Shown: in pieces, positions 34,485 to 44,475 of the stretch
Layout of the letters: every line of letters begins with the position of its first letter
How positions within the stretch are numbered: the stretch's first letter is position 1
From: Clostridium_I sp047718555
Lineage (GTDB): Bacteria > Bacillota > Clostridia > Clostridiales > Clostridiaceae
Assembly (NCBI RefSeq): GCF_047718555.1
Contig: NZ_JBDNRK010000016.1
Coordinates: 1-64,000, forward strand
DNA length: 64,000 nucleotides
Reading direction: 5' to 3'
Notes under the pieces: generated by a model
Database searches by the model: none
Seen by the model: the letters and a program-made list of their open reading frames with translations, nothing else
Told to the model about the DNA's origin: nothing
Program-made: the position numbers and the translations under genes

Positions 34485-35277
34485 GCGTAATGTTAGAGTA
34501 GAAAAACCACTCATTCATTGCATTACAAATCCAATTTCGATAAATGATTGTGCAAATGTTGTACTCGCTGCTGGTGCAAAGCCTATTATGGCAGAACATC
34601 CTCTAGAAGTTTCACAAATTACTGCTGTTTCAAAAGGATTAGCGGTTAATCTTGGGAATATAACGGATGTTAGAATGAAGTCAATGCTTATTTCAGGCAA
34701 AACAGCCAATGAAAAGAAAATTCCACATATAATTGATCTTGTAGGTGTAGGTTGTAGCAAACTTCGCTTGGATTATGCAAAAAAATTTATTGAAGCGTGT
34801 CACCCGAATGTTATTAAGGGCAATATGTCTGAAATAAAAGCACTTTGTGATATTAAAAGTGATGCAAAGGGAATTGATGTTGGACAATCTGATATTATAA
34901 CAGATGAAAATATTTATGAAAGTATAAGTATGTTAAAAGCATTGTCACTGAAAATAAGTTCTGTTATTGCCGTAACAGGAGTTGTAGATGTGATAACAAA
35001 TGGTACATACACATATTTAATAAGAAATGGCTGTGAGATGCTTTCAATGATAACCGGCACAGGATGTATGCTTACAGCACTTACAGCAAGTTATATTTCC
35101 TCTGGAGATATACTTTATGGAACTATTCTTGCAGCAGTATTAATGGGGATATGTGGTGAACTTTCTCAAGATGCGAAAGGAACAGGCAGTTTTAGAACTG
35201 AGCTTATAGATAATATGTTTAGTATTTCTGATTATATAATAATGAAAAAAATTAAATGTACTCTTGTAGAAAGGTAG
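34441..35277 (+). CDS. thiM: Hydroxyethylthiazole kinase
   Basis: About 278 residues: LIHCITNPISINDCANVVLA, VGVGCSKLR, and MITGTGCMLTALTASYI, the anion hole and catalytic GTGC of the ribokinase-like ThiM family. It phosphorylates 4-methyl-5-hydroxyethylthiazole taken up through ThiW, feeding thiamin salvage. The start is uncertain: ATG 34441 follows a G-run by 9 bases and overlaps thiW by 44 bases; 34456 and 34459 are alternatives. A terminator follows. Confidence 0.93.
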   Translation: MINQEMMIESLLQIKRNVRVEKPLIHCITNPISINDCANVVLAAGAKPIMAEHPLEVSQITAVSKGLAVNLGNITDVRMKSMLISGKTANEKKIPHIIDLVGVGCSKLRLDYAKKFIEACHPNVIKGNMSEIKALCDIKSDAKGIDVGQSDIITDENIYESISMLKALSLKISSVIAVTGVVDVITNGTYTYLIRNGCEMLSMITGTGCMLTALTASYISSGDILYGTILAAVLMGICGELSQDAKGTGSFRTELIDNMFSISDYIIMKKIKCTLVER

Positions 35278-35286
35278 TCTCAAAAA

Positions 35287-35326
35287 AATAGCAGCCTATA
35301 TAACAATTGGCTGCTACTATTTTTTA
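35287..35326 (+). terminator. Terminator of thiWM
   Basis: TAGCAGCC (35289-35296) pairs with GGCTGCTA (35309-35316), followed by CTATTTTTTAT. Confidence 0.88.
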
Positions 35327-35389
35327 TAACTAATAATAAAAATAAAGCCCCAGAAACTTCCCAGAGCTGCTTTACTTATTATCACTGCA

Positions 35390-35525
35390 TAAACAGAGTT
35401 CTTTGTTTCAGGTGGAGTTTTTTTCTCCAGCTGAAACTTAGAAATCGTTATCCAGGGACGTAGCAGCCGTTATCTCCCACTTTAATAGAAGATGGGAGTA
35501 TTACGGATGGTAGTCATCGGATAAA
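35390..35525 (-). repeat. Repeat family 1, half-length copy
   Basis: Read on the minus strand: TTTATCCGATGACTA, a TACTCCCA/TGGGAGATA hairpin, ACGTCCCTGGATAACG, ATTTCTAAG, a second hairpin GTTTCAGCTGGAG/CTCCACCTGAAAC, then AAGAACTCTGTTTAT. It is nearly identical to the left half of the 291-bp element at 57036 and to the copy at 60195. There is no coding capacity. It sits between thiM and polC. Confidence 0.8.
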
Positions 35526-35587
35526 AGTGATTTACTTTAGTTGAATAGTACTTGGCACTATCACCCCATAGTATGAGCTTTAACCTG

Positions 35588-38500
35588 TTAAACTACATCA
35601 AAAAAGCTCAATTGATCTTTTTCAGGAAGACCTTTTAAACATCCAAACTTTTTAAGTGAATCTATAGCGGAATTTCCTATTTTAGCACGTTTCTTTAGAT
35701 CTTCTACAGAACTTATAGGCGTTTCCTCTTGTACTGCATTATATATACCTTCTGCTGCCACATTTCCCATACCTGATATACTATTTATAGGCGGCCTTAA
35801 ACCCTCCTCCTCTACCAGGAATTGTGTAGCGTGGGACTTATACAAATCAATAGGAAGGAATTTAATACCTCTCTCGTACATTTCCAAGACCAATTCTAGG
35901 TCATCGTACATATCCTTATCCTTAGGAGGAGCCTGCATTCCCATACTTTCAATTTCCTTCATCTTTGCTTTAACCTTTTCTTTTCCAAAAATCATAAATT
36001 CTGCATCAAAGGCCTTTGCCCTTATGGTAAAGAATGCTACATAATAGGCCTTAGGTATGTGAACCTTAAACCAGGCTATTCTGAAGGCCATCATTACGTA
36101 AGCTGCTGCATGAGCCTTAGGAAACATATATTTTATCTTTTTACAGGAATCTATATACCATTCTGGCACCTCGTGTTCCCTCATTAAAGCCTCATATTCC
36201 ACAAATTTAGGATCCTTAAGCGCCTTTCCCTTACGTACAGTTTCCATTATCTTAAAGGCAGAGTTTGGAGGCAAACCTTTTTTAATAAGATAAATCATTA
36301 TATCATCTCTTGTACATACTGCCTCACTTAAGGTAACTATTCCTTGATCAATTAAGTCCTTGGCATTTCCCAGCCATACGTCAGTACCGTGGGAAAGTCC
36401 TGATATACATATCAAATCTGTAAAGGCTTTTGGCATTGTATCTAAAAGCATTCCTCGTACGAACTTGGTACCAAACTCAGGAATACCAAAAGTTCCCACC
36501 TTAGAATTTATCTGCTCCGGTGTTACACCTAGAGCATCCGTAGACGAAAATATAGACATTGTCTCCTTATCATCCATAAGTATCTTTTGGGGATCTACTC
36601 CGGTTATATCCTGCAGCATTCTTATAACTGTTGGATCGTCGTGACCCAGTATATCCAGCTTCAATAGGTTCTGATCAATGGAGTGATAGTCAAAATGGGT
36701 TGTTATAATATCCGAATTTGAATCATCAGCAGGATGCTGAACGGGACAAAATTCAAAAATTTCTCTTCCCTTAGGCACAACTATGATTCCACCAGGATGC
36801 TGCCCTGAGGTTCTTTTTATTCCTGTACAGCCATTTGAGATTCTCATGATTTCTGCCTTATTTACTGTAAGATTTTTTTCATCAAAATACTTTTTTACGT
36901 ATCCAAAGGCTGTTTTTTCCGCTATGGTACCTATGGTTCCGGCCTTAAAGGTTGTGCCCTTTCCAAAGATAACCTCTGTATATCTATGGGCCTTTGCCTG
37001 ATATTCCCCTGAAAAGTTTAAGTCTATATCCGGCTCCTTATCTCCATTAAATCCTAAGAAGGTTTCGAAGGGGATATCTATGCCATCCTTAAACAGCTTT
37101 TCTCCACATACAGGACAAGTCTTATCCGGCAAATCAAAACCGTTTTTAAAGCCGTAATCCGTAAAATCCGAATACTTGCATTTTGGACACCTGTAATGAG
37201 GAGGCAGTGCATTTACTTCCGTTATACCAGTCATATATGCTACTACAGAAGAACCAACGGAACCTCTGGAACCAACCAAATATCCATCCTCATTTGATTT
37301 CCATACTAGTTTTTGAGCGATTATATACATTACGGAGAAACCATTTTTTATAATGGAATCCAGCTCCTTCTCCAATCTTTGCTGAACTAGCTCAGGAATA
37401 GGATCCCCATACAGTTCATGGGCCTTTTCATAAGTAATATCCTTAATGGTCTGCTCACAGCCATCTATATGCGGCGTAGCTTTTACCGGTGATATTGGAC
37501 TTATCTGCTCACACATATCCGCTATCTTATTAGTATTTGTAACTACCACCTCATAGGCCTTTTCCCTTCCTAAATAGGAGAACTCCTGAAGCATCTCCTC
37601 AGTGGTCCTTAAATATAAAGGAGCCTGATTATCTGCATCCTTAAAGCCTTGCCCTGCTTCCAGTATACGTCTGTATATTTCATCCTCAGGATCCATGAAA
37701 TGAACATCACCCGTAGCCACTACAAGCTTATTCAGCTTTTCTCCAAGGTGTACAATCTTTTTATTGATTTCCTTTAGAAATTCTCTATCAGGTACCTGCT
37801 CTTGCCTTACTAAATAATCATTATTCCCTAGAGGCTGGATTTCCAGATAATCGTATTCCTCTGCAATAGCTTCAATTTCCTCATCAGATTTTCCAAGAAG
37901 TATTGCCTGATACAATTCTCCTTCACTGCAGGCACTACCGAGGATTAATCCCTCTGAATATTTTCTATACATGCTCTTTAATATACGTGGCTTTTTGTAG
38001 AAATAATCCAAATTTGAGTAAGATACAAGTTTATACAAATTCTTTAAACCAACATAATCTTTTGCAAATATTATTGCATGATATGTTCTAAGCTTTTTAT
38101 ATTCTTGTTTTTTAGCCTCTTCATCTGAACCATATAAATCTATATCCTCAAGGCTTTGTGCTCCTCTTTCCTTTAGCTTTTCAAGCATTACCTGAAACAC
38201 CTTAACAGTAGTATCAACATCATCTAAGGCTCTGTGAGCAACTTCAACTTTTATACCAAGGTTTTTAGCAATTCTTCCTAATTTATAGGTTTTAAAATCA
38301 GGGAAAATCTCCTGTGCTAAGGACAAGGTATCCAAATATGTAAAATCGAAGTCATAGCCTAAAACTCTAGCATTATGCTTTAAAAAGCCCACATCAAATC
38401 CAGCATTATGAGCAACCAATACACTACCCTTAATAAATTCCAACATCTTAGGGAAAACTTGTTCTATGGTTTCAGCATTTCTTACCATATCATCAGTTAT

Positions 38501-39931
38501 ATTAGTAACCTCAATAACCCTTGCTGGAATCGGTTTTTCAGGATTCACAAAGCAGCTGAATTTATCTATTACCTTTCCATCTTGAAGTTTCATTATTCCT
38601 ATTTCAGTAATTTTTTCAGTTACTGGTGAAAAGCCTGTGGTTTCCAAATCCAACACACAATAGGTGGTATCGATACTTTGTCCCTTGGGATTTGTTACTG
38701 ATGGCTTTTTATCCGGTGCTAAATAGGCTTCCACTCCATATATCACCTTCATGTCAGGATTATTTCTTCCTAAAAGCTTATGGGCTTCTGGAAAGGCCTG
38801 CACCACTCCATGATCCGTTATGGCAATAGATTTCATTCCCCAACTCATGGCTCTTTTAATTAAATCAGTAGCACTGGTCATGGCATCCATTTGGCTCATC
38901 TGTGTATGCATATGCAGCTCTACTCTCTTCACCTCTGCATTATCCTGCCTCTTAGCTCTCCTTACGCCTGCTGTTTCTATTATAGTATTGGCAATCATCT
39001 CAACTTCCCCGGAAAATTTGCTATAACCTGCATTTCCTACAAGCCTAACGCCCTTAGCTTTTTTAAGCCTAGATAATACCTCACCATCTTCACCGGGCTT
39101 CAAGAAGGACTTACAAGTCATGGAGCTTGAGCCGTCATATAGATCAAAGGAAACTAATGTTTTTCCGCTCTTTAATTCCCTTGCTTCCATATTGGATATT
39201 TCACCCTCTAAAGCTACCCTTCCCTCATCCGGTGTAATGTCAGTAATCTTTATTACAGGTTCCTTAATCTTAGCGTTTCTGCCTAATATTAAGGATGAAT
39301 CAACCTTTTTACCACCATCGGTTTCTGCTTTTACTTCCGGTTTTTTATCTGCAGCTTCCTTAGGTAATTTAGGAGCATTATTGCTTAGAGCAGCCTTAAC
39401 TTCCTTTGAAATAGCAAGTATTTCCTGTTCACGTGCTTCCTCTTGAAGTATTAATTCTTCACTGCTTATATTATCAACAAAATTTATATTATATGTAGTA
39501 CCGTAAAGGGTTTTTATTGCCTTATGAAGCTGCTTATCATAATTCATGGCTTTTAAAAAACCTGATACCGCAATTTTAAAATTAAAATTTATGGTATTCT
39601 TATCTACTTTAATTTCACTATTATTTAGCACTGTTTTTAAGACAGGCTGTTTATCTGCCAGTAAAAACACAATATTTTTAAGTTCCTCTTCTATGGGCTT
39701 TTTATCCATTCCATCAGTATACTTTACAGAAATTATAGAATCTTCTAAGGCAAATCTTTTCCTTATAAACCTGTTAAGATCTTCAAATTCTCTTATTTCA
39801 ATATATTTATCTGAACTGATTTCCATATCTAGACGTTTGCTTTTTTTGCTTAATACTACCGATTCTACAATGGCAGTATTTATGTTACCATTTGCTGCAT
39901 AATCACTAAAAATTTCATTTATTCTTTTCAT
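35588..39931 (-). CDS. polC: DNA polymerase III alpha subunit, PolC type
   Basis: 1447 residues, full PolC length. Order: N-terminal domain, OB-fold (about 225-320), PHP part one (HMHTQMSQMDAMTS near 340), DEDDh 3'-5' exonuclease (CVLDLETTGFSP near 424), PHP part two, a four-cysteine zinc ribbon (CPKCKYSD near 914, CPVCG near 940), the palm catalytic PDIDLNFSGEY near 965, and a C-terminal tau-binding region. It is the essential leading-strand replicase of low-GC Gram-positives, with its own proofreading. No sign of disruption. GAGAGG lies 12 bases before the ATG. The gene is a single unit on the minus strand. Confidence 0.98.
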   Translation of the reverse strand: MKRINEIFSDYAANGNINTAIVESVVLSKKSKRLDMEISSDKYIEIREFEDLNRFIRKRFALEDSIISVKYTDGMDKKPIEEELKNIVFLLADKQPVLKTVLNNSEIKVDKNTINFNFKIAVSGFLKAMNYDKQLHKAIKTLYGTTYNINFVDNISSEELILQEEAREQEILAISKEVKAALSNNAPKLPKEAADKKPEVKAETDGGKKVDSSLILGRNAKIKEPVIKITDITPDEGRVALEGEISNMEARELKSGKTLVSFDLYDGSSSMTCKSFLKPGEDGEVLSRLKKAKGVRLVGNAGYSKFSGEVEMIANTIIETAGVRRAKRQDNAEVKRVELHMHTQMSQMDAMTSATDLIKRAMSWGMKSIAITDHGVVQAFPEAHKLLGRNNPDMKVIYGVEAYLAPDKKPSVTNPKGQSIDTTYCVLDLETTGFSPVTEKITEIGIMKLQDGKVIDKFSCFVNPEKPIPARVIEVTNITDDMVRNAETIEQVFPKMLEFIKGSVLVAHNAGFDVGFLKHNARVLGYDFDFTYLDTLSLAQEIFPDFKTYKLGRIAKNLGIKVEVAHRALDDVDTTVKVFQVMLEKLKERGAQSLEDIDLYGSDEEAKKQEYKKLRTYHAIIFAKDYVGLKNLYKLVSYSNLDYFYKKPRILKSMYRKYSEGLILGSACSEGELYQAILLGKSDEEIEAIAEEYDYLEIQPLGNNDYLVRQEQVPDREFLKEINKKIVHLGEKLNKLVVATGDVHFMDPEDEIYRRILEAGQGFKDADNQAPLYLRTTEEMLQEFSYLGREKAYEVVVTNTNKIADMCEQISPISPVKATPHIDGCEQTIKDITYEKAHELYGDPIPELVQQRLEKELDSIIKNGFSVMYIIAQKLVWKSNEDGYLVGSRGSVGSSVVAYMTGITEVNALPPHYRCPKCKYSDFTDYGFKNGFDLPDKTCPVCGEKLFKDGIDIPFETFLGFNGDKEPDIDLNFSGEYQAKAHRYTEVIFGKGTTFKAGTIGTIAEKTAFGYVKKYFDEKNLTVNKAEIMRISNGCTGIKRTSGQHPGGIIVVPKGREIFEFCPVQHPADDSNSDIITTHFDYHSIDQNLLKLDILGHDDPTVIRMLQDITGVDPQKILMDDKETMSIFSSTDALGVTPEQINSKVGTFGIPEFGTKFVRGMLLDTMPKAFTDLICISGLSHGTDVWLGNAKDLIDQGIVTLSEAVCTRDDIMIYLIKKGLPPNSAFKIMETVRKGKALKDPKFVEYEALMREHEVPEWYIDSCKKIKYMFPKAHAAAYVMMAFRIAWFKVHIPKAYYVAFFTIRAKAFDAEFMIFGKEKVKAKMKEIESMGMQAPPKDKDMYDDLELVLEMYERGIKFLPIDLYKSHATQFLVEEEGLRPPINSISGMGNVAAEGIYNAVQEETPISSVEDLKKRAKIGNSAIDSLKKFGCLKGLPEKDQLSFFDVV

Positions 39932-40024
39932 GGCATTCTTTAACCTCTCTTCAAAATTTTTAGCACTTTATTATTATATAGGAAGACTTATCCTTTGTCA
40001 TGTAGAAAAAAATTGAAGGCAAAG

Positions 40025-40063
40025 AAAAAGCACTCAAACTGCAACGATTAGTGTGCTTTTTTC
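40025..40063. terminator. Hairpin between alcohol dehydrogenase and polC
   Basis: AAAAAGCACT pairs with AGTGTGCTTTTTT (one bulge), with A-run and T-run on opposite sides. It probably ends the alcohol dehydrogenase transcript upstream of polC. The rest of 39932-40272 is AT-rich with nothing recognised. Confidence 0.7.
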
Positions 40064-40272
40064 TTAATCAAATCATTATTTTATTCATCTAACATTCCTA
40101 AAACAAAATAGATGTTTAAAGAATTCTTCATGTTACTAACACTAATCGTTTCTTATTTATATTTTACCAAAATTTTATATAAAATATAACTAAAGATAAA
40201 CATATATTTTGTAATTTACTTAGATTATGATACGCTTTAAAAGAATGTTATCTCTCCTAAAGCCAGTCATTA

Positions 40273-41484
40273 TTATAACTTTAAATTTCTTAAAAGTTCT
40301 TCACACTCATTAATTCTAATTATTTTAGGTACTGGATAGCCTGGATTTCCTTCTTTAATAGCTCTTTGCGCAATTAACGGTATATCCTCTTCCCTTAGCT
40401 CTTTAATGCCTAAAGGAATATTCATATTTTTATTCATATCCTTTATCTTTGATATTAATTTTAGAGCTAAATCTTCTTGGGATTCATTTTTATTCCCTAA
40501 ATTTGAATAAATAGAAATTTTAGATAACTTTTCATAAACTGATTCTCCATAATATTCCAACATCTTAGGAAGTATTATGGCATTAGCTAGACCATGAGCT
40601 ACTCCATACAAACCACCAATACTATGAGCTATTGCATGTACATATCCTACATTAGCCCTAGTAAAGGCTTCTCCAGCATAATTTGATGCCATTAACATAA
40701 AATTACGACATTCAACATTGGTTCCATCTTTATATACAATTTCTAAATTATCTATAATTATTTTTGCTGCCTTCAGTGCTTTGTCATTTGTATAACTTGT
40801 TCCATTTTTACCCACATAAGCTTCAATAGCATGAGTTAATGCATCCATTCCAGTTGAAGCAGTGAGATGTTGTGGAACCCCAACAGTTAATTCTGGATCC
40901 AATATTGCAAAATCCGGTACAAGTTTAAAATCTGCAATTGCATATTTTTCATGTGTGATTGAATCTGTTACTACTGCTGCAACGGTAGCTTCTGAACCAC
41001 TTCCTGCTGTAGTAGGCACTGCAAAAAGAGGTGGTATAGGTTTTTTTACTTTTAAAAAGCCTCTTAAATCTTTAATTTGTAACTTACTATTAGTAGCTCT
41101 TGCTGCCACCACCTTTGCACAATCAATTGGAGAACCTCCTCCAATTGCAGCTATAGCATTACAATTGCTATTTTGATAAACTTTCAGACATTCCTCAATA
41201 TTTCCTATGGTTGGATTAGGCTTTACACTATCATAAATCTCATAATCAACATTATTTTCTTTTAGCTTTTCTAAAAAATTATTCAATAATCCTGATTTCA
41301 TTATAGTTTTGCTTACTATAATTAGTGCCTTATCAATATGCTGCTCTTTCATTATATCTGATAACTTATTTACACTACCTGCACCAGACACTAATTTAGG
41401 TTCTTTGAACTTAACAAGTTTAGTTCCTGTTCTAACTACTGCCTGAATTGTTCTATAATATACTTTTTTTAATATCCAAATCAT
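40273..41484 (-). CDS. Iron-containing alcohol dehydrogenase
   Basis: 403 residues of the group III (iron) dehydrogenase family. NAD(P) is bound through GGGSPIDCAK and VPTTAGSGSEAT; the metal ligands are expected in the D/H set around ASTGMDALTHAIEAYVG and HAIAHSIGGLYGVAHGLANA. It reduces an aldehyde or butanal-type substrate to alcohol, or oxidises a diol. The first 20 residues (basic, hydrophobic) are unusual for the family but have GGAGAGGG before the ATG. A broken HXXEE gene sits directly upstream on the same strand and a TetR gene diverges, the probable regulator. Confidence 0.92.
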   Translation of the reverse strand: MIWILKKVYYRTIQAVVRTGTKLVKFKEPKLVSGAGSVNKLSDIMKEQHIDKALIIVSKTIMKSGLLNNFLEKLKENNVDYEIYDSVKPNPTIGNIEECLKVYQNSNCNAIAAIGGGSPIDCAKVVAARATNSKLQIKDLRGFLKVKKPIPPLFAVPTTAGSGSEATVAAVVTDSITHEKYAIADFKLVPDFAILDPELTVGVPQHLTASTGMDALTHAIEAYVGKNGTSYTNDKALKAAKIIIDNLEIVYKDGTNVECRNFMLMASNYAGEAFTRANVGYVHAIAHSIGGLYGVAHGLANAIILPKMLEYYGESVYEKLSKISIYSNLGNKNESQEDLALKLISKIKDMNKNMNIPLGIKELREEDIPLIAQRAIKEGNPGYPVPKIIRINECEELLRNLKL

Positions 41485-41526
41485 ATTTCCCTCTCCATAT
41501 TACCTTATTTTTAATTAACATTAATA

Positions 41527-41679
41527 CTAAGCTGGAACTGTAGTTGAAATAGCAGGTATATATTTTTTAAATACTATCCATTGAATTATATGAACTACTA
41601 ATATAATTTCTTCAAAATCATGTAACATAAATACAAGTGGCAATAACCAAATAATACTTATAAATTTTACATCCCCCAT
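41527..41679 (-). pseudogene. HXXEE-domain membrane protein with a large in-frame deletion
   Basis: A 50-codon frame with GGGAG 8 bases before its ATG reads IIWLLPLVFMLHDFEEII, the hallmark H-D-x-E-E opening of HXXEE proteins, then jumps to VHIIQWIVFKKYIPAIST, which resembles the family's C-terminal helix. The middle 90 or so residues of a normal roughly 150-residue protein are absent while the frame is kept. It is 43 bp upstream of the alcohol dehydrogenase and should be co-transcribed. Function of the intact family is unknown. Confidence 0.6.
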
Positions 41680-41837
41680 TCACTTTTCTCCCTTTCTATC
41701 TATTTCCCTTAGCCAAGAAAATATATCAAGTTCTAATATATCTAGAAAAACTACTTACATATATAATATAATATAATCAGTACTTTACTTTCGATAGCAT
41801 TTTAGTAACTTAATATCTATAATAGGAAGTGTTTTAA

Positions 41838-42413
41838 TTGAAAATAGGATTAAAAGGTATAGAAACAAAAAATAAATTATTGTCTATTGCAGCCCATGAA
41901 TTTGCAGCAATGGGTTTCAACGATACTAAGGTGGATACAATTGTAAGGGGAGCTAATCTAACAAAACCCTCTTTTTATTTATACTTTGAAAGTAAACAAG
42001 CTATATTTGATGAATTAGTAAATATATGCACTATGAAACTAAAAAGTGAAGTTAGAAAACTTAGACTAACACAAATTGATAAAAATACATTGAGTAGCAA
42101 TAGGATTAAGAATGTTCTGGAGAATTTATTTAAATTCATTTTAGAAAACAAAGAGATTATGATTATTGGAATAGTATTAAATAGAAACAGTGATAAAGTT
42201 ATAAACAAATTAACAGATATAGTGAAAGAAAATTTAAAAATAGAGGCAAATATCAATTATATAAAGCCTATTTTTGCTGCCGATATTTTTGCTGACATTT
42301 TAGTAACAAATGCATTAATGCTATGTAAAAATTATTTATTAACAGAAAAGTCTTCACCGGAAGAGCTATCAATAATTTTATCATCACTACTTAGTGAAAG
42401 TATATTAAGATAA
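41838..42413 (+). CDS. TetR family transcriptional regulator
   Basis: 191 residues: helix-turn-helix at 10-55 (KNKLLSIAAHEFAAMGFNDT, then VRGANLTKPSFYLYFESKQA) and a divergent ligand-binding domain to the C-terminus. It starts with TTG at 41838 after AGGAAG. It diverges from the iron alcohol dehydrogenase and the remnant HXXEE gene and is the obvious candidate repressor of both. No operator palindrome was clear by eye in the 158-bp gap. Confidence 0.88.
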   Translation: MKIGLKGIETKNKLLSIAAHEFAAMGFNDTKVDTIVRGANLTKPSFYLYFESKQAIFDELVNICTMKLKSEVRKLRLTQIDKNTLSSNRIKNVLENLFKFILENKEIMIIGIVLNRNSDKVINKLTDIVKENLKIEANINYIKPIFAADIFADILVTNALMLCKNYLLTEKSSPEELSIILSSLLSESILR

Positions 42414-42587
42414 GAATATATGCTACCGGTATAGCCCGCTAAAAGGTTTTCCATTTTTAGAACCTGTCTTAGTTTCAAAATCGCCTAACCTAATTTTTTT
42501 GAAGAAAAATAACTTAAAAAAACGTTTCATAACCTTGATAAAATGATTTAAACTCTTTACTTCTAACTATTACTAATGAAAAGTCCC

Positions 42588-42610
42588 CGTCATTTATGAT
42601 ATGGTTCACC
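42588..42610 (+). repeat. Left direct repeat: copy of the rlmH 3' end (putative att site)
   Basis: 20 of 23 bases match 47243-47265. Read on the minus strand both encode GEPYHK and a stop; the three differences (CCA/CCG, TAT/TAC, TGA/TAA) are all synonymous. The match stops at the repeat, with no further rlmH upstream. The flanking 42414-42788 gap carries no other gene. Confidence 0.65.
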
Positions 42611-42788
42611 GTTACAATTTTAACGTAGACCCTTACCAATCACATTTAAGTCAAACTTAATATATTACTTTATTTATAATAAAACGATGTATACTTTCCA
42701 AAAATCTATAAATTTAGAATGCATTTATCAAGTATATTATTAATACCCTCAAATTGAATTCATCTTAACTTATGAATACCCTCTATCT

Positions 42789-43682
42789 TTATCTCCAATT
42801 ACTAGAGTTTTTTAATGTAATTTCTATTAATTTACTCATTGGTAATGATATACTTTTATTTTTATGATACGCAAGTTGAGTTTTAAACTTATTGAATGGT
42901 TCTGTTACTTCTATCATCTTAAGCCTTCCTTCCTTTATCTCATTTCTAACTGTATAATAAGGTAACAAAGAAATTCCCAGCCCATTCATTACACATTTTT
43001 TAATAACTTCTATACTTGAAAATTCTAAAGGATTTACATACCTTATTTTTTTCTGTTTTAAGTAATTTTCAAAGGCTATTCTAGCACTACATCCTTTTTC
43101 ACTAAATATGATACTTTCTCTTGCTGCTTCACCTTCAAAATTTGTTGATAAAAATTCTAAATCTGCATCTGGTGCACCAATAATGACCATACATTCATCT
43201 TTTAAATTTTTAACAACTAAATCTGTATCCATAATTTCTGGTTCAATAGTAAGGATAATATCTAATTCTCCACTGTGTAATTTACTTCTTAAATCGCTGC
43301 AAATTGAATCCTTTAAAATGATGTTTACCTTTGGGAAATTTTTTTTATATTCCTTTAAAATTTTTCCTAAACGATATATGGTTAATGATTCTCCTGCTCC
43401 AATAATTAAATCACCGGATACACCATTTTGTTCTGATGTCATGTTCTTAATTTCTTTATATACATATAGCATTTGTTTAGCATAAGGAACTAACTCCTTA
43501 CCTACATTAGTCAAAATAATTTTTTTACCTAAACGGTCAAATAAGGCTTCTCCTAGCTCATTTTCTAAAATTTGAATGTGAGATGTTATAGTGGACTGAG
43601 CATACCCTAAATGCTCTGCTGCTTTTGTAAATCCGTCAAGTTCAACTATAGTTATAAATGTTTGCAAATGCCTAATTTCCAT
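42789..43682 (-). CDS. LysR family transcriptional regulator
   Basis: About 297 residues: winged HTH at the N-terminus (MEIRHLQTFITIVELDGFTK, then AQSTITSHIQILENELGEAL) and a periplasmic-binding-like effector domain from about residue 90. ATG 43682 has AAGGA 9 bases upstream; the ATG three codons earlier sits on it. It diverges from a DJ-1/PfpI gene 154 bp away, which is the likely target. It lies at the left end of the putative rlmH-integrated block. A single effector-domain cysteine cluster is not evident beyond SEKGCSAR. Confidence 0.9.
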   Translation of the reverse strand: MEIRHLQTFITIVELDGFTKAAEHLGYAQSTITSHIQILENELGEALFDRLGKKIILTNVGKELVPYAKQMLYVYKEIKNMTSEQNGVSGDLIIGAGESLTIYRLGKILKEYKKNFPKVNIILKDSICSDLRSKLHSGELDIILTIEPEIMDTDLVVKNLKDECMVIIGAPDADLEFLSTNFEGEAARESIIFSEKGCSARIAFENYLKQKKIRYVNPLEFSSIEVIKKCVMNGLGISLLPYYTVRNEIKEGRLKMIEVTEPFNKFKTQLAYHKNKSISLPMSKLIEITLKNSSNWR

Positions 43683-43836
43683 AAATCTCATTCCTTTATA
43701 CTTTAAATATATAATATTACAGTATCATATATTTCGATTATTTGCTTCATTTATTTCAATTTTATTTATAGTACACATAGAGTTATAATTAAGAAAACTA
43801 AGTCTCAAATATATATAATTAAAGGAGATGTTAAGT

Positions 43837-44421
43837 ATGAAAAAAGTATTATTACTTCTTGCCAATGGTTTTGAAGCCGTAGAAGCAAGTGTTTTTACTG
43901 ATGTTATAGGTTGGAATAAATCAGACGGTGATGGTACTACAGATTTAATAACTGTTGGAATAAGAGAAAAATTGAAATGCGCCTTTAACTTCACAGTGAT
44001 TCCTGAAATACACATCAGTGAAGTTAACATTGATGAATTTGATGCACTTGCAATACCAGGAGGATTTGAAGAAGCAGGATTTTATGAAGATGCTTTTAGT
44101 GAAGATTTTTTAAACTTAATCAGAGAATTTAACAGAGCAGGAAAAATAATAGTTTCTATTTGTGTTGGTGCACTTCCTATTGGGAAAAGCGGAGTACTAG
44201 TTGGTAGAAATGCCACAACGTATAATTTAGGAAATGGTAAAAGACAAAAACAATTATCTGAATTTGGTGCAAATGTTCTTGGTTATGAGCCTATTGTTGT
44301 AGATAAAAATATAATCACTTCCTATAATCCTTCAACTGCTTTCGATGTGGCTTTCAACCTTTTAGAGATACTTACATCTAAAGAAAATTGCAACAATGTT
44401 AAGAAGCTAATGGGGTTTTAG
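43837..44421 (+). CDS. DJ-1/PfpI family protein
   Basis: 194 residues of the DJ-1/PfpI (class I glutamine amidotransferase-like) superfamily. The nucleophile elbow C109 lies in SICVGALP, with the conserved E16 in GFEAVEAS that activates it. Relatives are glyoxalase III, deglycase or chaperone-like stress proteins; which applies is unknown. The ATG at 43837 has GGAG 9 bases upstream. It lies divergent from the LysR gene at 42789, which probably regulates it. Confidence 0.88.
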   Translation: MKKVLLLLANGFEAVEASVFTDVIGWNKSDGDGTTDLITVGIREKLKCAFNFTVIPEIHISEVNIDEFDALAIPGGFEEAGFYEDAFSEDFLNLIREFNRAGKIIVSICVGALPIGKSGVLVGRNATTYNLGNGKRQKQLSEFGANVLGYEPIVVDKNIITSYNPSTAFDVAFNLLEILTSKENCNNVKKLMGF

Positions 44422-44475
44422 CAAAAAACAAAGTGCAAATCTATTTAGAGCAAAAACAAAAGGGGGTAGCAATTC

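Noticed and set aside
35390..35525. Riboswitch or polC leader
   Set aside because: The same sequence recurs at 57036 and 60195 near unrelated genes and in both orientations, so it is a dispersed repeat.
42500..42640. Open stretch reading through the left rlmH repeat in another frame
   Set aside because: No start codon with a ribosome site and no recognisable product; the repeat itself explains the sequence.
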